A stretch of DNA of 64,000 nucleotides, from the NCBI GenBank assembly GCA_020746875.1, contig JAGTJL010000009.1, positions 62,001 through 126,000 of the forward strand, written 5' to 3'. Under the pieces are notes generated by a model that worked only from the letters and a program-made list of their open reading frames with translations, did no database searches and was not told the DNA's origin. The stretch comes from Rhexocercosporidium sp. MPI-PUGE-AT-0058 (lineage: Eukaryota; Ascomycota; Leotiomycetes; Helotiales). A program made the position numbers and the translations under genes. Position 1 is the stretch's first letter. Every line of letters starts with the position of its first letter. Below are positions 27,551 through 38,060 of this stretch, piece by piece.

Positions 27551-27976
27551 CATCACGTACAAAAGAATAAATAATAATTAATATAATTAAGATATTATTT
27601 TCAGTTAAGTACAAAGCTCTTATCTTATAATAAGCGTACTAATCTTATATAGAACTTTTCGTGCTTATAAGACCGCTAAAACCTAGCGGTATTGTCGGTC
27701 CTAGACCTTTAAACCTTAGTAGTCTAACAGTATAGTATTACGTAATAAAATCGCGTAATCCAGAGGCTTATTTGCCTTTTAATTATTTATTAATAATAAT
27801 AATTATATAATATATAACTAATGAAATCCTAGTATTAAAGTCTTTTAAAATAATACTTCTAAAAGTAATACTTTTTTAATATCTTCTTCCTGAAACCCTT
27901 ACTCTCTTAAGCTTATAGTCCTAAGTATTACGCTATCCCGGGGTCGGGTATTACGGGACGCGGGGCGTTCGTAACA
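27551..27976. repeat. Second LTR-like repeat family, right copy (about 426 bp)
   Basis: This is the partner of 9,173-9,581 in the same orientation. It ends GGGGCGTTCGTAACA, exactly where the AT-rich block gives way to normal gene-space composition. It is less RIP-shifted than the left copy. There is no clear 5-bp target duplication (cctta on the left, ctgcc on the right). Confidence 0.6.
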
Positions 27977-28383
27977 CTGCCCGCATTTCCGCACCGTTTT
28001 TCAAACGCGTGCATCACTAGTGTTTATTATTATAAACTTTCAAAAACTGGCGCATTTAATAACTCGCAATACAACGATTTAAATGATATTTTTTAACCCG
28101 ATTCGGATTAGTAGTACGCGCGAAATCCCGGATCTGCGCACCGATTCCAAGGCGTGCCCCTTTCAGCGTCCTTCTTTGGGAATAGAAATCGACGAAAACT
28201 CGGCGGAAATATGATATACAACAAAACCCAAACCAAACTGAACCGGCAGGAATAAATTCACTCAAAGCCTACTGCATGCATGCCACTGCTAATTTCGGAA
28301 CGGCCGCGCCGACAAGTTTTGAACATTCAATAATACGTTCAATGATTCTTGTTTCTCGTATTCTCTATCTCCTGCTCATTTCA

Positions 28384-30449
28384 TTATACCTTCTCTTCAA
28401 ATCCCAGAAAATGAAAATATTCATCTCCCATAAACACCCAAGGCGTTCTCCGAAATCCAACTAATAGCTTCCGCACGAAACGTATCTGGTTCCGCAAACG
28501 AACTAGAATTAACCGTGAATACGAAATCCTCTCCCGCTCCCCCCCACTCGTCGCATTATATACAGGCCAAGAATTCACTCCCTGGAGACCGTGGTTATTA
28601 GGATCCAGCGTCGTCACAAACGCAACCCAACTCCTACTCATCTGCACAGCCAGATCCTCAAACGCCCTCGTCGTGTTCGCGAACGGGTTAGTCGCGTATC
28701 CAATGCCGAGCGTGTTGTTGAATACAAACGCCACTTCTTGGAAATGCGTTGCGCCGGAGGAGCGAGGGATTCCGTTTACGGTTACGTCGAATCTATATGC
28801 ATATGAAGGGACATTACTCGCTGACCAAGCGAGGGAGCTAGCTCTCCTAGGAGCAATTACAGTGATATCTCCGAAATAGGCGAATAATCGTCTCGCTTGC
28901 GTTCCAAATTGCTTGACTAGACTCGAGCTCGGGCCTAGATCGGGGTAGGTTGTTAGAGAAGGGATGCCGAGGGCGGGGATAGCAGGGTAGACTGCGGCCA
29001 AGATAGAAGCTGCGGTGGATGAAGGGGAGATTAGATTTACGGTGTTGAGGATGGAGAGGAATTGCGCTGTTGTGTTCGGCGCTCCGTAGCGTGCGCCGAA
29101 AGAGGACCCTTCATCGGAATTTGCTCCTATTAGAAGTGGCACTTTGACGAAATTCCCCTGGGAGAGTTGGACGGAGGGATAAGTTGCTATGAAATCGCCG
29201 TCGATGGTAGGTGCGAAGGGAAAGATGAAACGGTTTCTGGGGATATTTAGGGCGCCATTGAGTTTGGTGAAAGGGAGGGCGCGGAGACAGGAGAGGGTAG
29301 TATCGGGGATGGAGTTCAGGGTTGAGGAACAGGATGTATTAGTTACGAGGAGGTTGTATGCGGTTTGGCCGTCGGAGGAATTGTAGCCGGCGGAGAGGGG
29401 GAAGAAGGAGTTTGCTGGGCCGCCGGACTGGGCTATGCCTGCGCGGAAGAGTTTATCATCCCGACCTGGAGTATCACCTCATCAGCATACTCTAGTCTGA
29501 GCATGAAATTTTGGCTTGGGAAGGGAAAGTTACCATTGTAAGCCAGTAACTGAGCACCCACACTCTGCGCCCCAGAACTCTCCCCCCAAATCGTAACTTT
29601 ATCCTTATCACCACCAAAAAACCCAATATTCTCTCTCACCCAATGAAGCGCCAGTCTCTGATCGCGAAAGCCGAGATTCGTGGCACCGCCCTCGAGAGCT
29701 TCTTTGCCATTGAGAAATCCGAAGGCGCTGAGGCGGTATTGGATGTTGATGGCTAGCATAGGTCTGTCCATTTGAATGGAGTTGGAGACGATATAAGATA
29801 AATTATAGCGCGGATCATTAGAGCCGCCCGATAGGAGACCGCCGCCGTGGATCCTAGGGTTGTTAGTTTATGGGTCCCGGAAATGCAAAAGGAGGTTAGT
29901 TAGATAAATGCTGGTACCAAATCCCAGGGCGAGTTGTAGGGGATAAGAAGTCTTACCATAGAGCAACAGGTAATTTCTTATGGCTTTTAATCCCCGCAGG
30001 ACGAATAATACTCAAATACAGACAATCTTCGGAAATTTCATGCCCGATATTATCAGGACCATACCCGGCACAGAAAGGTGGATAAGCCGTCGCTTCTCGA
30101 GTTTCATTCCATGTCGTATTCAATGGTTGAGGGACACTGAAACGAAGAGAGTTTATTGGTGGCTGGACTTGTCAGTCTCTTATCTTTTGTGAAATTTGAT
30201 TTGTAATTTTGAATTTGAACTGGATTTTGAGGTTGAGAGGGGACGGGATGGGAGGAGAGGAGAAATTACCAGAGCATAAGGGATCCCCAAAAACTCATCC
30301 TGGTTATAGGTCGGATTATAAATCCCACTGTACGTCCCGTTCTTCACAGTTACTTTCGGTCCGAAAGTAGACCTCGAATGCGTATGAGATGTTGGGGCAG
30401 CAAGGGAAGAAGCTGTTAGTAACAGGATTGTAGTTATTGAAGACCTCAT
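28384..30449 (-). CDS. Secreted type-B carboxylesterase/lipase, apparent frameshift near the 3' end
   Basis: A hydrolase of the carboxylesterase B (alpha/beta hydrolase) family, probably acting outside the cell on esters or lipids; the substrate is not predictable. Exons by hand: 30,449-30,270, 30,162-29,957, 29,853-29,534, 29,465-28,384 (595 aa as read). There is a signal peptide MRSSITTILLLTASSLAAP, the oxyanion region IHGGG (130-134), nucleophile elbow GESSG with Ser221, acid Glu in SDEGSSFG, and His in GATHFQEVAFVF. All catalytic residues are present. Within a run of seven C (28,539-28,545) the frame slips: the native-looking end EDFVFTVNSSSF...RAEAISWISENALG lies in the next frame and would stop at 28,421 (583 aa), while the actual frame ends in an unrelated basic tail. 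It lies only about 400 bp from the RIP block. This is either a sequencing error, a recent mutation or a pseudogene. Confidence 0.88.
28539..28545 (+). other. Seven-C run marking the carboxylesterase frameshift
   Basis: Seven Gs on the coding strand. Eight would keep the conserved carboxylesterase C-terminus in frame. Homopolymers of this kind are frequent sites of both sequencing error and real slippage. Confidence 0.7.
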
Positions 30450-30829
30450 ACTTTCTGAACAATACGGATAGAACAGAGAAAAGGGAAAAAAGGGAAAAAA
30501 GGGAGGAGATGGGACATTCTATAGTTACTTATAATTAGGTTTAAGGCTTGGGTGGGAAAAGTCATTCAAGGGAATAATGCGGGGTCTGGATCGGGGAGGA
30601 GGGGTAACCCCCACTGTTAAACTGACTTCAGGTTTCTAAGACTGGAGGCGGTTCAAAAATGACTTGGGGGAATGAAAAGAGCGGTCAGATCAATTAAGCG
30701 GGTGGCCGCAATTTTACTTTCGTACGACTGAACGATAAATCACAGTCTTAAACTCGAGAGTACCGTCTAGAAAATTATATTTATATATGGAAGGTTCTAC
30801 AAGTAACCGAAAAGCTTTTCCTTAAAAAC

Positions 30830-33800
30830 TTAGCCTTCGTGAACCTGCCAGGACCACGAAGTCCCCGTAGGCTGCGACGGTGCAACAAATCCCCACTCCT
30901 TACACGTTCCTGCGTCATCCATCTGGAAGTACCTCCTCTGTTCCCGGACACTTTCAATTAGCCCGGAACCCGCCAGCTGAGACTCTTCCGGAAAGACTGC
31001 TCGTCGATTGACCTCTTCCTTCCAGTCTAGATCAGCTTGTACCATTCCCCTCACCATCCGTTTCATAGACCCGAACCTTGTTACACGCTCCCTGACCTTC
31101 ACTCTCCTTCTTGCTTGTCTTTCCCGCTCGATAGAATCGAAGTCTTCGTTCTCATCGAGCCGAGCCTGATCTGTAGCTTGCTCCAAGAGCAAGAGAGGAT
31201 TCCATCCCATGAGATCATCTGGAACGTAGGGATCAGCACCATATTCTAGAAGCAAGTTCCATACATCAGTATTTCCATCATTAAAAGCGTGGTGCAAAGG
31301 TGTCCATCCCAGAATCGAGTCCTTGATATTCGGCGATGCCCCTAGCTCAAGCAATATTCTTGCACAAGTTTCGCTGAAAGCTACTGCTAAATGAAGTAAC
31401 GTCCATCCCAATAAGTCTTGGTGGTTTATATCGAGATCTCCTACGACATCTAGCCATCTCTGGAAGAAAGCTACAAATCTATCGTTGGTCGGGCTGAGCA
31501 TAACGCAGGTGTGCAATGCCGTCCAACCTCGACTGTCCTCGTCCAAGATAAGTCGAACAAGTGTATCTTTTGATTCTCGGCGAATTGAGTCTTCAAATAA
31601 GATCAAGATCTCGAATTGGGCTTTTTGCAATGCCAGATAAAGACAATTCTGACCATTTTCGTCACGCTCCTTGATACTTGCTCCAGCTAAGAGGAGTCGG
31701 TTGCAAATTTCGACGTTTCCCGCTTTTGTCGCCACAGCAAGTGCAGTTTCGCCTAATTCGGTCTTTTGCTCTAAGTCTGCTCCATGATTGAGGCAAAATT
31801 CTAGGCGCGTCATATCGCCCTCGCGCACAGCTTCGTGTAACACGGTGTTTCCCGAAAAATTAGCGGCGTTGATGTTTGCTGGCGGATTAAGCTCTAGTAG
31901 AATCTTCGCTGCAAACAAACCAGGTCCCTCTGCTATAGCATAAGCAAGTGGGGTATATCCATGATAGTCTTGAGCCTCGATGTCGGCTCCATATTTTAGC
32001 AAAGCCCAGATTGACATTCGTTGCATACTGTGAAAGTCTTCAGGTGATACCTCGGTTCGACTGAAACTCCACTGCCGAAACATATCATCATGAACATCGT
32101 CTCGGATCGTGGCCGCCGTTGACTGATACTTGCCACATGCGAGATGCAGAGCTGTTCGTGCATCTGGAAACGGTATTCTTGTTTGTGTCCGAGCTCCAAA
32201 TGCCAGAGCAGCAGTCAACATCAACGGGTTATACGTTGTGGCGGAAAGCATGATAGCCGTAAAGAAGGTGTCGGCTGCGGGTGTTGGAGAGGGATTGGTC
32301 GTGTTGGGGTCTACACCAATGTCTAGTAGGGTGCAGAATACTCCCCAATTGTTGTTGACGACAGCTGATGCCAGTGAAAAGAATGACCATCTGTAGAAGC
32401 TATCCTTGCTGGGATCAGTCTCATCTGGGTCCCGTTGCGAACTAACAAAGTTCTCATAAAACAGTCGTGTAAGATCTACTCAGTCAGTATATTATGTTTC
32501 AAAAGTCAGGTCATACGAACCTCCTTTTCCCTCACTCGCGTTGTCCATCGCCGCAGCATCTCCAGCTACTTTGGGGTTCTTGACAGCAAACAATAACACA
32601 CGCATTGACGAGGTGCTTCCAATCTTTATGGCAAACGAGAGTGGCGTCGATCCATTAGCATCGGTCTCCGAAAGGCTAACATTGAATTCCTGAATTAACA
32701 TCCTCAATAGTCCAGCTCGATCGTATCTGATGGCTAGATGAGCTAAACTCTCGTTTCCATCTGGCCGGCCCCTAGTAAGAGTAGGGTGTTCCCGCAGAAT
32801 ATTTATCAGAGAATCCTGGTCATCATATCGAACAGCATCCCGGGCAGCATTCCACTCGATACTAGTTGTTTGGGTGGACGTGTGATTCAACCGCGGGAGG
32901 TCGACTCGCGACTGTTGAATTTGAGTTTGGAAGGCTCGCTCCATCGGAATTTTGCAAATATTCGGATTCTGAGCCAGAAAGCCTCGGAACTTCTCTGCTT
33001 TGACAGAATATATTGGCTTGGATAGTTGAGTATTGGCTTCATTGTTAGTTCCAAATGAAGCCATCAACGCCTGACTTAGCACCAAGCAATAGGTGTTCTC
33101 GCCGAGTTGCAAGTAGGTCGATTCGAGATCCCAGAAGCGCAAAATTGCTGTAGAAGCCTCAATGTCACCTTCTTCAGCTGCTGCTTTGTACCATCGAAAC
33201 GCTGATTCAAGGTCTTTTTGTGTTCCAAACCCGACTGCATAGCTCTCTGCAACTATTTTGATATGGTCAGGCGCCTTGGAATCCTGCTTTGCAATTACCA
33301 AAGACTGCTGGAATATTTCTCTCTGCAACTCGGATGGAATCTGCATGCCTTGCAAGTCCTGAATCTATCAAGAAATTAAACAGTGGAACCAGAAACAAGG
33401 AATATTCAACACAGACCCTAGTGCTACTGGAAGTATCTTCGTACGACCGCAATATCCCCCATTGCTCGAGTTTGGAATCACCAATGATTGCATAAAGGGT
33501 TTTGTGACGAGCCCTGTGATAAGATTTATGAGCCAATGTTCCTGTATAGATCGGTCCCGTTCAAATTAATGTCGCTTACTCAACTCTCTCATCACTCAAG
33601 TCCTTTTGAAGTCGCTTCTCAGGAATGCCAAACTCTTCCCACTCGGTGTCCCATGCACCCGTCTGTTGGAACGTACGATATCCTAGATCAAAGGAAGACC
33701 TGTTCTTCGTAAGCTATTTGTGTAGATGTCCAGGAACCGGGGCTTACTCATTGTTAAGAAGATGAACATACAGATCAAACGTCCATCGTCTTGCTGGTGG

Positions 33801-35108
33801 GGAGCTAACAAGAACCCATTGCATCAGAAAACGAAGAACGTGCTGTCTGTTTTCCGTACAAGCGATCCATTCTTCACTTTTGCAATCATATTGCTCTTGA
33901 CATCTGTCAGCTTCCCTCAACCTATACCTTCCAAAGAAAGCCTGGTCAATTCGATCTTTCATATAATCTCCGAGTTTAATGGCATTGAATTCAGAAGAGC
34001 GGCCATAAAAGGGTAGCTCTTCGAATAAAACGAACCTTGCATAAATCAGTACACAGTATTCTCTTCAAAGATAGTTCCACGCTTACCATATCACTAGACC
34101 GTAGGAGAAGAAATCTCTCGTGATCTCCAAGTGGTGCTTCCGGATTTCAAGAGGTGCGCCTAGAAGGCATTCCGGTGCGTTCCAGTATTGTGTACCGCCC
34201 CTCGCTGATTTCAAGTCGTCGTCTCCTGCAATGCAGAAGCCAAAATCAGAAATCTTGGCAACTAAGCGGTCGGATTCCTCAAAGAGCAAAATATTTTCTG
34301 GCTTGACGTCGCCATGAACAACGCCCAGAGCGTGAAGAGCCGATAGCCCAGATGCTATATCTTGAAGTAGCTGTGTCCTAGCCACCAGATTATGGTCCCG
34401 GTATTTCCTCTGTTCCACGTAAGTCTCTAATGTTAGAGATTTGCCGTTGACAGAAGCTGCGAGTTCAACAAGCAGCGAAGGAGTTGTTCTTGGCTGAGAT
34501 TCTCCAACAGAGTCTCCATCGTGCCAGGTGATTCCCAGCAGCCTAACGATATTTCGGTGGTGGCGAAGAAGCTCATGAGACATCATACGTATCTCTAGAC
34601 AGCTTTTCAGTATGAATTAAAAGAAGGGCTTCAATACAACAGACCTAGAATGACTGATGATGCTTTCAAACGAAGATCTGCAGAAACATCTTCTTGTGAG
34701 GATAACCCAAGGGCGATCCCCCGGTTGAGCTGTCTAATACCGGTCAGTATTGAGTAACTTATAAGGGACTTAAGCGGCGTACTTAATAGCAACTGCTCGA
34801 ACTTTGCCAGCAGTCTTCCACTCGCCTCGGAAAACTGACATTGTCCACCCGCTTCCAATGAACTTCTGGAGCACGACATCTTTTCCATCGACAACGGGCG
34901 CTGGACAAGTGCTGAGGAAACGAATGAATCCTTGATGGTCAACGAATTTGGTAGAGCCACTAGACAATTCAGCCGTAAAGGCGCTAACACTTTGTCGGCA
35001 TTTCTTGAGCGTCCGAACTGGAAGAATTTGAGGTGGTGGATTTACAAGGCTACCGAGCGCCTGATCGAATTGCGCGTCCAAATCATTGTTTAGGGAGTCG
35101 GACGACAT
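30830..35108 (-). CDS. Protein kinase - Sel1 repeat - ankyrin repeat protein (RIPK4-like architecture)
   Basis: Hand model of eight exons: 35,108-34,783, 34,733-34,645, 34,594-34,087, 34,035-33,748, 33,699-33,596, 33,541-33,417, 33,358-32,521, 32,475-30,830. They sum to 3,924 nt, a 1,307-aa protein. Residues about 80-370 form a kinase domain: glycine loop FIGSGWTMSVFRG, VAIK Lys109, catalytic HGDVKPEN (Asp234; HGD instead of HRD), DFG 255-257 and APE 278-280. It therefore looks catalytically competent. A Sel1/TPR-type repeat follows at about 512-549 (SYAVGFGTQKDLESAFRWYK), then many ankyrin repeats from about 650 to 1,180 (for example GYTPLAYAIAEG, GNTVLHEAVREG, GWTPLHHAFNDG). An in-frame ATG at 35,147 is an alternative start. 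It is head to head with the HeLo-like/pseudokinase gene, with 308 bp between the starts. A signalling or recognition role is inferred. Confidence 0.85.
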
Positions 35109-35416
35109 CTTGAAAAGCGGAAGGGGAAGAGGAGCAATAACCCTCACAAAGATCTATGAGCAACTCAAGAAATACCTCTGATACTCTTCTGTCAAACTGG
35201 AGATGAAAGCTTGAAATGCATGAGAGCTCGTCTAAAGCTGCTGTTTCACAAGTCCCCTCCCGTGGCTGCCTTCTGCGGCTGAGCAAAAAAAGCACAAAGA
35301 GGCTGTATAATAGCGGGGTCAAGAACTACACCTAGGAAATTTAAATCAACTCCCCCTCTATACAATTTATAGGACCCTCTGAAACTTGAAGAGCCCAACT
35401 CATATCGATAGCGAAG
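35109..35416. promoter_or_regulatory. Shared divergent promoter of the kinase-ankyrin and HeLo-pseudokinase genes
   Basis: Only 308 bp separate the two start codons. The region contains a C-rich run with CCCCT at 35,353-35,357 (like the stress-response element bound by Msn2/4-type factors) next to the AT-rich 'tatacaatttatagg', a possible TATA region for the plus-strand gene. Shared control of both genes is plausible but unproven. Confidence 0.5.
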
Positions 35417-36931
35417 ATGGTGACAGGTTTCGCGGTCTTGGGTGCCATATCCTCATCTTACAGCTTTACCAAGGACATCGTCGCCTTCTTCAAGCGAGTC
35501 CACGATGCCAAAACCGCCATCCCAAACATCATGCTACGGTTCGAAAATGACGCTCTGTTACTAGAGCATCTAGCAATGTCCATAGATGAAACCATGCTCG
35601 AGCATCTCGACATCGAAAGTTTGAGCCATCTGCAGAGAGTAGTATCACACATACTCCCAATCACCCAGGATGTAAGCGTGAGGCTGAATCGATACAAGAC
35701 GAACAACTTTTGGGATCGATCCAAATGGGCAGTGGTGGGCAAAGACTTGAAATCCTCCGAGGAAGACATCAATGATTGGATCAAAAGGCTGCAGACGTGT
35801 TTCGTTCTCTTCCCGACAAAGGCTAAAAACGACATAGTCTCTGCCTTGGGTAGAAATTCGAATAATTCAACATTGATAGAAGCAGTCACTGCTCAGCAGA
35901 GAATGGAATCCCGCATATCCAAATTTCGCGAAATTGGGTACCAACAAATGAAGGATTTGGATCCAAGCTTGCAACTGTCCACCGAATTAAGCGCCACAAT
36001 CGAACTGTCGTCACAGGCGAGAATGAGCACGATATCTGGTCGGCAACTGCTCGTTGAGTTCAAGAAGCTAACACCGGCCTCAGTTCATAGCGAAACCGCG
36101 ACGAAGGAGATGGAGGAAGAGGTCGTGAAACTGGTCTCGGTTCTTTCTGCTGTCCGACCAACAGATATGTTCCTTCTCAGAACGAAGTACTTCTTCGCGA
36201 CAAATCCGAAACTTAAGCAACCTTCGGTACCGTTCGGAATATTATATGAGTTCCCCCCTAAATACTCGCCGCCGTCCCGCTTGATCGATATTGTCCGCCA
36301 GACGGGGCCTAATGGGTCTCGAATTTTGAAGCACTCTTTGGATCAGCGATTCGAATTGGTTCGCCAGATATCTACAGCGATTCTGTTTATCCATTCAATC
36401 GGTTGGTTTCACAAAGGAATTCGATCTTCGAACATATTTCTCGCACACTCAAAGGAAGCCACTGATCTCGGACGAAAGTACCCCGAGTATTTGGGGGCTA
36501 GCTTTCTTGCGGGCTTCGACTACAGTCGCAGCGAAGCTGCAAGATCTACTGGCGACGAAGCCGAAGGTGGATGGAAAAGAGCTTTATATCAGCATCCAGA
36601 GAGGAATATCACTGCAGAGAGCGAGGACCCTGTCCCGGAATATATAGCTGAGCACGATATCTATAGCCTGGGAGTAACCATGGTGGAGATTGGTCGATGG
36701 AAGCCACTTGAATCGTATCCACAGCTGTTTCAGGATGCAAGCCCCGCTAAGCACAAAGAGGTTCTAGAGGAGATGGCTGAAGGTCTTCGAGTAACATTGG
36801 GAAGGCGGTACGTTGAGCTGGCACTTCGTTGCTTGAGGATTCTGGATGCGGATTCACGGCCACTGTTGGGATCTCCTGCTATTCGTAGTATAGTTCTGGA
36901 CTTAGAAGAACTAGCATCGTCCACGAAGTAG
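35417..36931 (+). CDS. HeLo-like N-terminal domain fused to a pseudokinase (MLKL-like layout)
   Basis: Single exon, 504 aa. Residues 1-220 form an all-helical region starting MVTGFAVLGAISSSYSFTKD, with a hydrophobic first helix. This resembles the HeLo/prion-inhibition N-terminal domains of fungal cell-death proteins (HET-S group), which are related to the MLKL four-helix bundle. Residues about 250-500 form a kinase-like fold with catalytic residues lost: HKGIRSSN at 332-339 replaces HRDLKPxN (Gly334 for the catalytic Asp), GFD at 366-368 replaces DFG, and there is no clear glycine loop or VAIK Lys. The structural equivalents YQHPE (391-395) and EHDIYSLGV are kept. It is therefore predicted to be a pseudokinase. 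It sits head to head with the active-looking kinase-ankyrin gene. A membrane-targeting executioner role is inference from architecture. Confidence 0.85.
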   Translation: MVTGFAVLGAISSSYSFTKDIVAFFKRVHDAKTAIPNIMLRFENDALLLEHLAMSIDETMLEHLDIESLSHLQRVVSHILPITQDVSVRLNRYKTNNFWDRSKWAVVGKDLKSSEEDINDWIKRLQTCFVLFPTKAKNDIVSALGRNSNNSTLIEAVTAQQRMESRISKFREIGYQQMKDLDPSLQLSTELSATIELSSQARMSTISGRQLLVEFKKLTPASVHSETATKEMEEEVVKLVSVLSAVRPTDMFLLRTKYFFATNPKLKQPSVPFGILYEFPPKYSPPSRLIDIVRQTGPNGSRILKHSLDQRFELVRQISTAILFIHSIGWFHKGIRSSNIFLAHSKEATDLGRKYPEYLGASFLAGFDYSRSEAARSTGDEAEGGWKRALYQHPERNITAESEDPVPEYIAEHDIYSLGVTMVEIGRWKPLESYPQLFQDASPAKHKEVLEEMAEGLRVTLGRRYVELALRCLRILDADSRPLLGSPAIRSIVLDLEELASSTK

Positions 36932-37171
36932 TGAATTAATATCGCCCTTACCTCCTATCTGACCTGTCTTGTTCAAGAGGCTTTGAAATTCTGGGGCAAC
37001 TTCTCACTCTGATGGCTTGCAGCTGGATGTGATTTGCAAAAACACTTTATTTTTTTTATTCAAGAAAGGCCCCTAACGAAACTCATATGTTCTGCATCTA
37101 GTAACGGGTCTGCTTTTCATCCTCATTATTGCACTAGCTTCTAGTCATCTCGTTGCCTCCACCTTCTAAAT
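36932..37171. other. Convergent intergenic region
   Basis: 240 bp between the HeLo-pseudokinase stop and the farther end of the unknown minus-strand gene. It contains T-rich and A-rich tracts that fit 3' ends on both strands. I see no gene. Confidence 0.5.
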
Positions 37172-37428
37172 TTAGTATTTCGCAAAGCTCAACCATTCAT
37201 TTACGGACAGGAGCGGGTCCACCATCCTTGACATGCTTCCTCGCCTTGCTCTCTTCTGTCTCATACAAGTGATACTTCTAGGCCTTTTGTCGCTGTCGGG
37301 TGCGAACGAGTACAAGCGGAATTGAACGTTCTCGAACACAACGTTCATCGAGTCAGCGTCTGGAGTGCGTTAGTACTGCATTGCATGCCAAATGCAAAAG
37401 CACTTACTTGGAAGAGTATCTCGATGGG
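37172..37428 (-). pseudogene. Likely continuation of the unknown gene in another frame
   Basis: A terminal exon-like frame, ADSMNVVFENVQFRLYSFAP to WLSFAKY-stop (stop at 37,172), is preceded by a well-formed intron (GTAAGT, TACTAAC, CCAG). The exon before that intron must be in the frame reading THRDTLPN, which differs from exon 2 of the upstream model and opens only about 90 bp before. I could not join the two with a GT-AG intron in phase. A small indel is the simplest explanation. Confidence 0.35.
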
Positions 37429-38060
37429 TCAAACGTGTGAGAAAGTTGCTGTGTGAAACAATGCAACGTGTTCTTGATAATCGCCATTGGAAGGCTCAAA
37501 TCTCAGACCTTTCCAGTGCCCCCCTTTGAGAATAACTTCAATCAATTTATGTAGGTCTACACGGACATGCTCGGCTCTTTGGGGCTCAAGGAAGGTCAAA
37601 TCCTTGTCCCAACAAGGACATACAAGCTGTCGGCTAAATACGTAGATGTTGTTTGGTTCACTTTCTTGTAAACCGACTCTGTGGTAAGAGGCGATTTCAG
37701 GAGGGGGTATGGGGTGATACTCGCTGGGGCAGTCGCGAAGACCAACCCAAGGAATAATCTTTTGTTTTCGTGGCTTGAGTTGATCCCAAAAGGTGACATA
37801 TGCAGTTATGCAGTGGTACCTGTTCTACCATTGACCGAACGAAGAACATACTCAATCTACTTCATGTACGGGAAATTGGCTTTCAAGTTGAGGCACTACT
37901 ACTTTCCCAGTTTCGTCAGAGAATTGTTTCCGGAAAATCCCCCATTATCTGGCGAGAAGAAATCATTTTGATATCTGCCACCAGCCTGCAGACCGTTGAT
38001 ATTTTGTTTTGGCTGTGAATCGGTGATAGGGCGAAGATGGGCATCAGCTTGGTTGATCAT
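37429..38060 (-). CDS. Uncharacterised two-exon (or more) protein, 182 aa as modelled
   Basis: This gene has no long ATG-started frame and is easy to miss. Exon 1 is 38,060-37,903 (starting MINQADAHLRPITDSQPK). A GT-AG intron spans 37,902-37,820 and joins in phase. Exon 2, 37,819-37,429, reads a convincing globular protein (YHCITAYVTFWDQLKPRKQK, then IIPWVGLRDCPSEYHPIPPP, LVCPCWDKDLTF). The model sums to 183 codons with the stop. Further down the minus strand, a strong intron (GTAAGTGC donor near 37,406, TACTAAC branch point) leads to another open exon (NVVFENVQFRLYSFAPDSD) ending at 37,172. That exon is in a frame exon 2 does not reach, so either an intron is missed or the gene is frameshifted. 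I do not recognise the family. Confidence 0.5.

Noticed and set aside
1..27976. Centromere as explanation of the AT-rich block
   Set aside because: The block is explained by identifiable nested retrotransposons with RIP. Its size and single edge in this window give no positive sign of a centromere.
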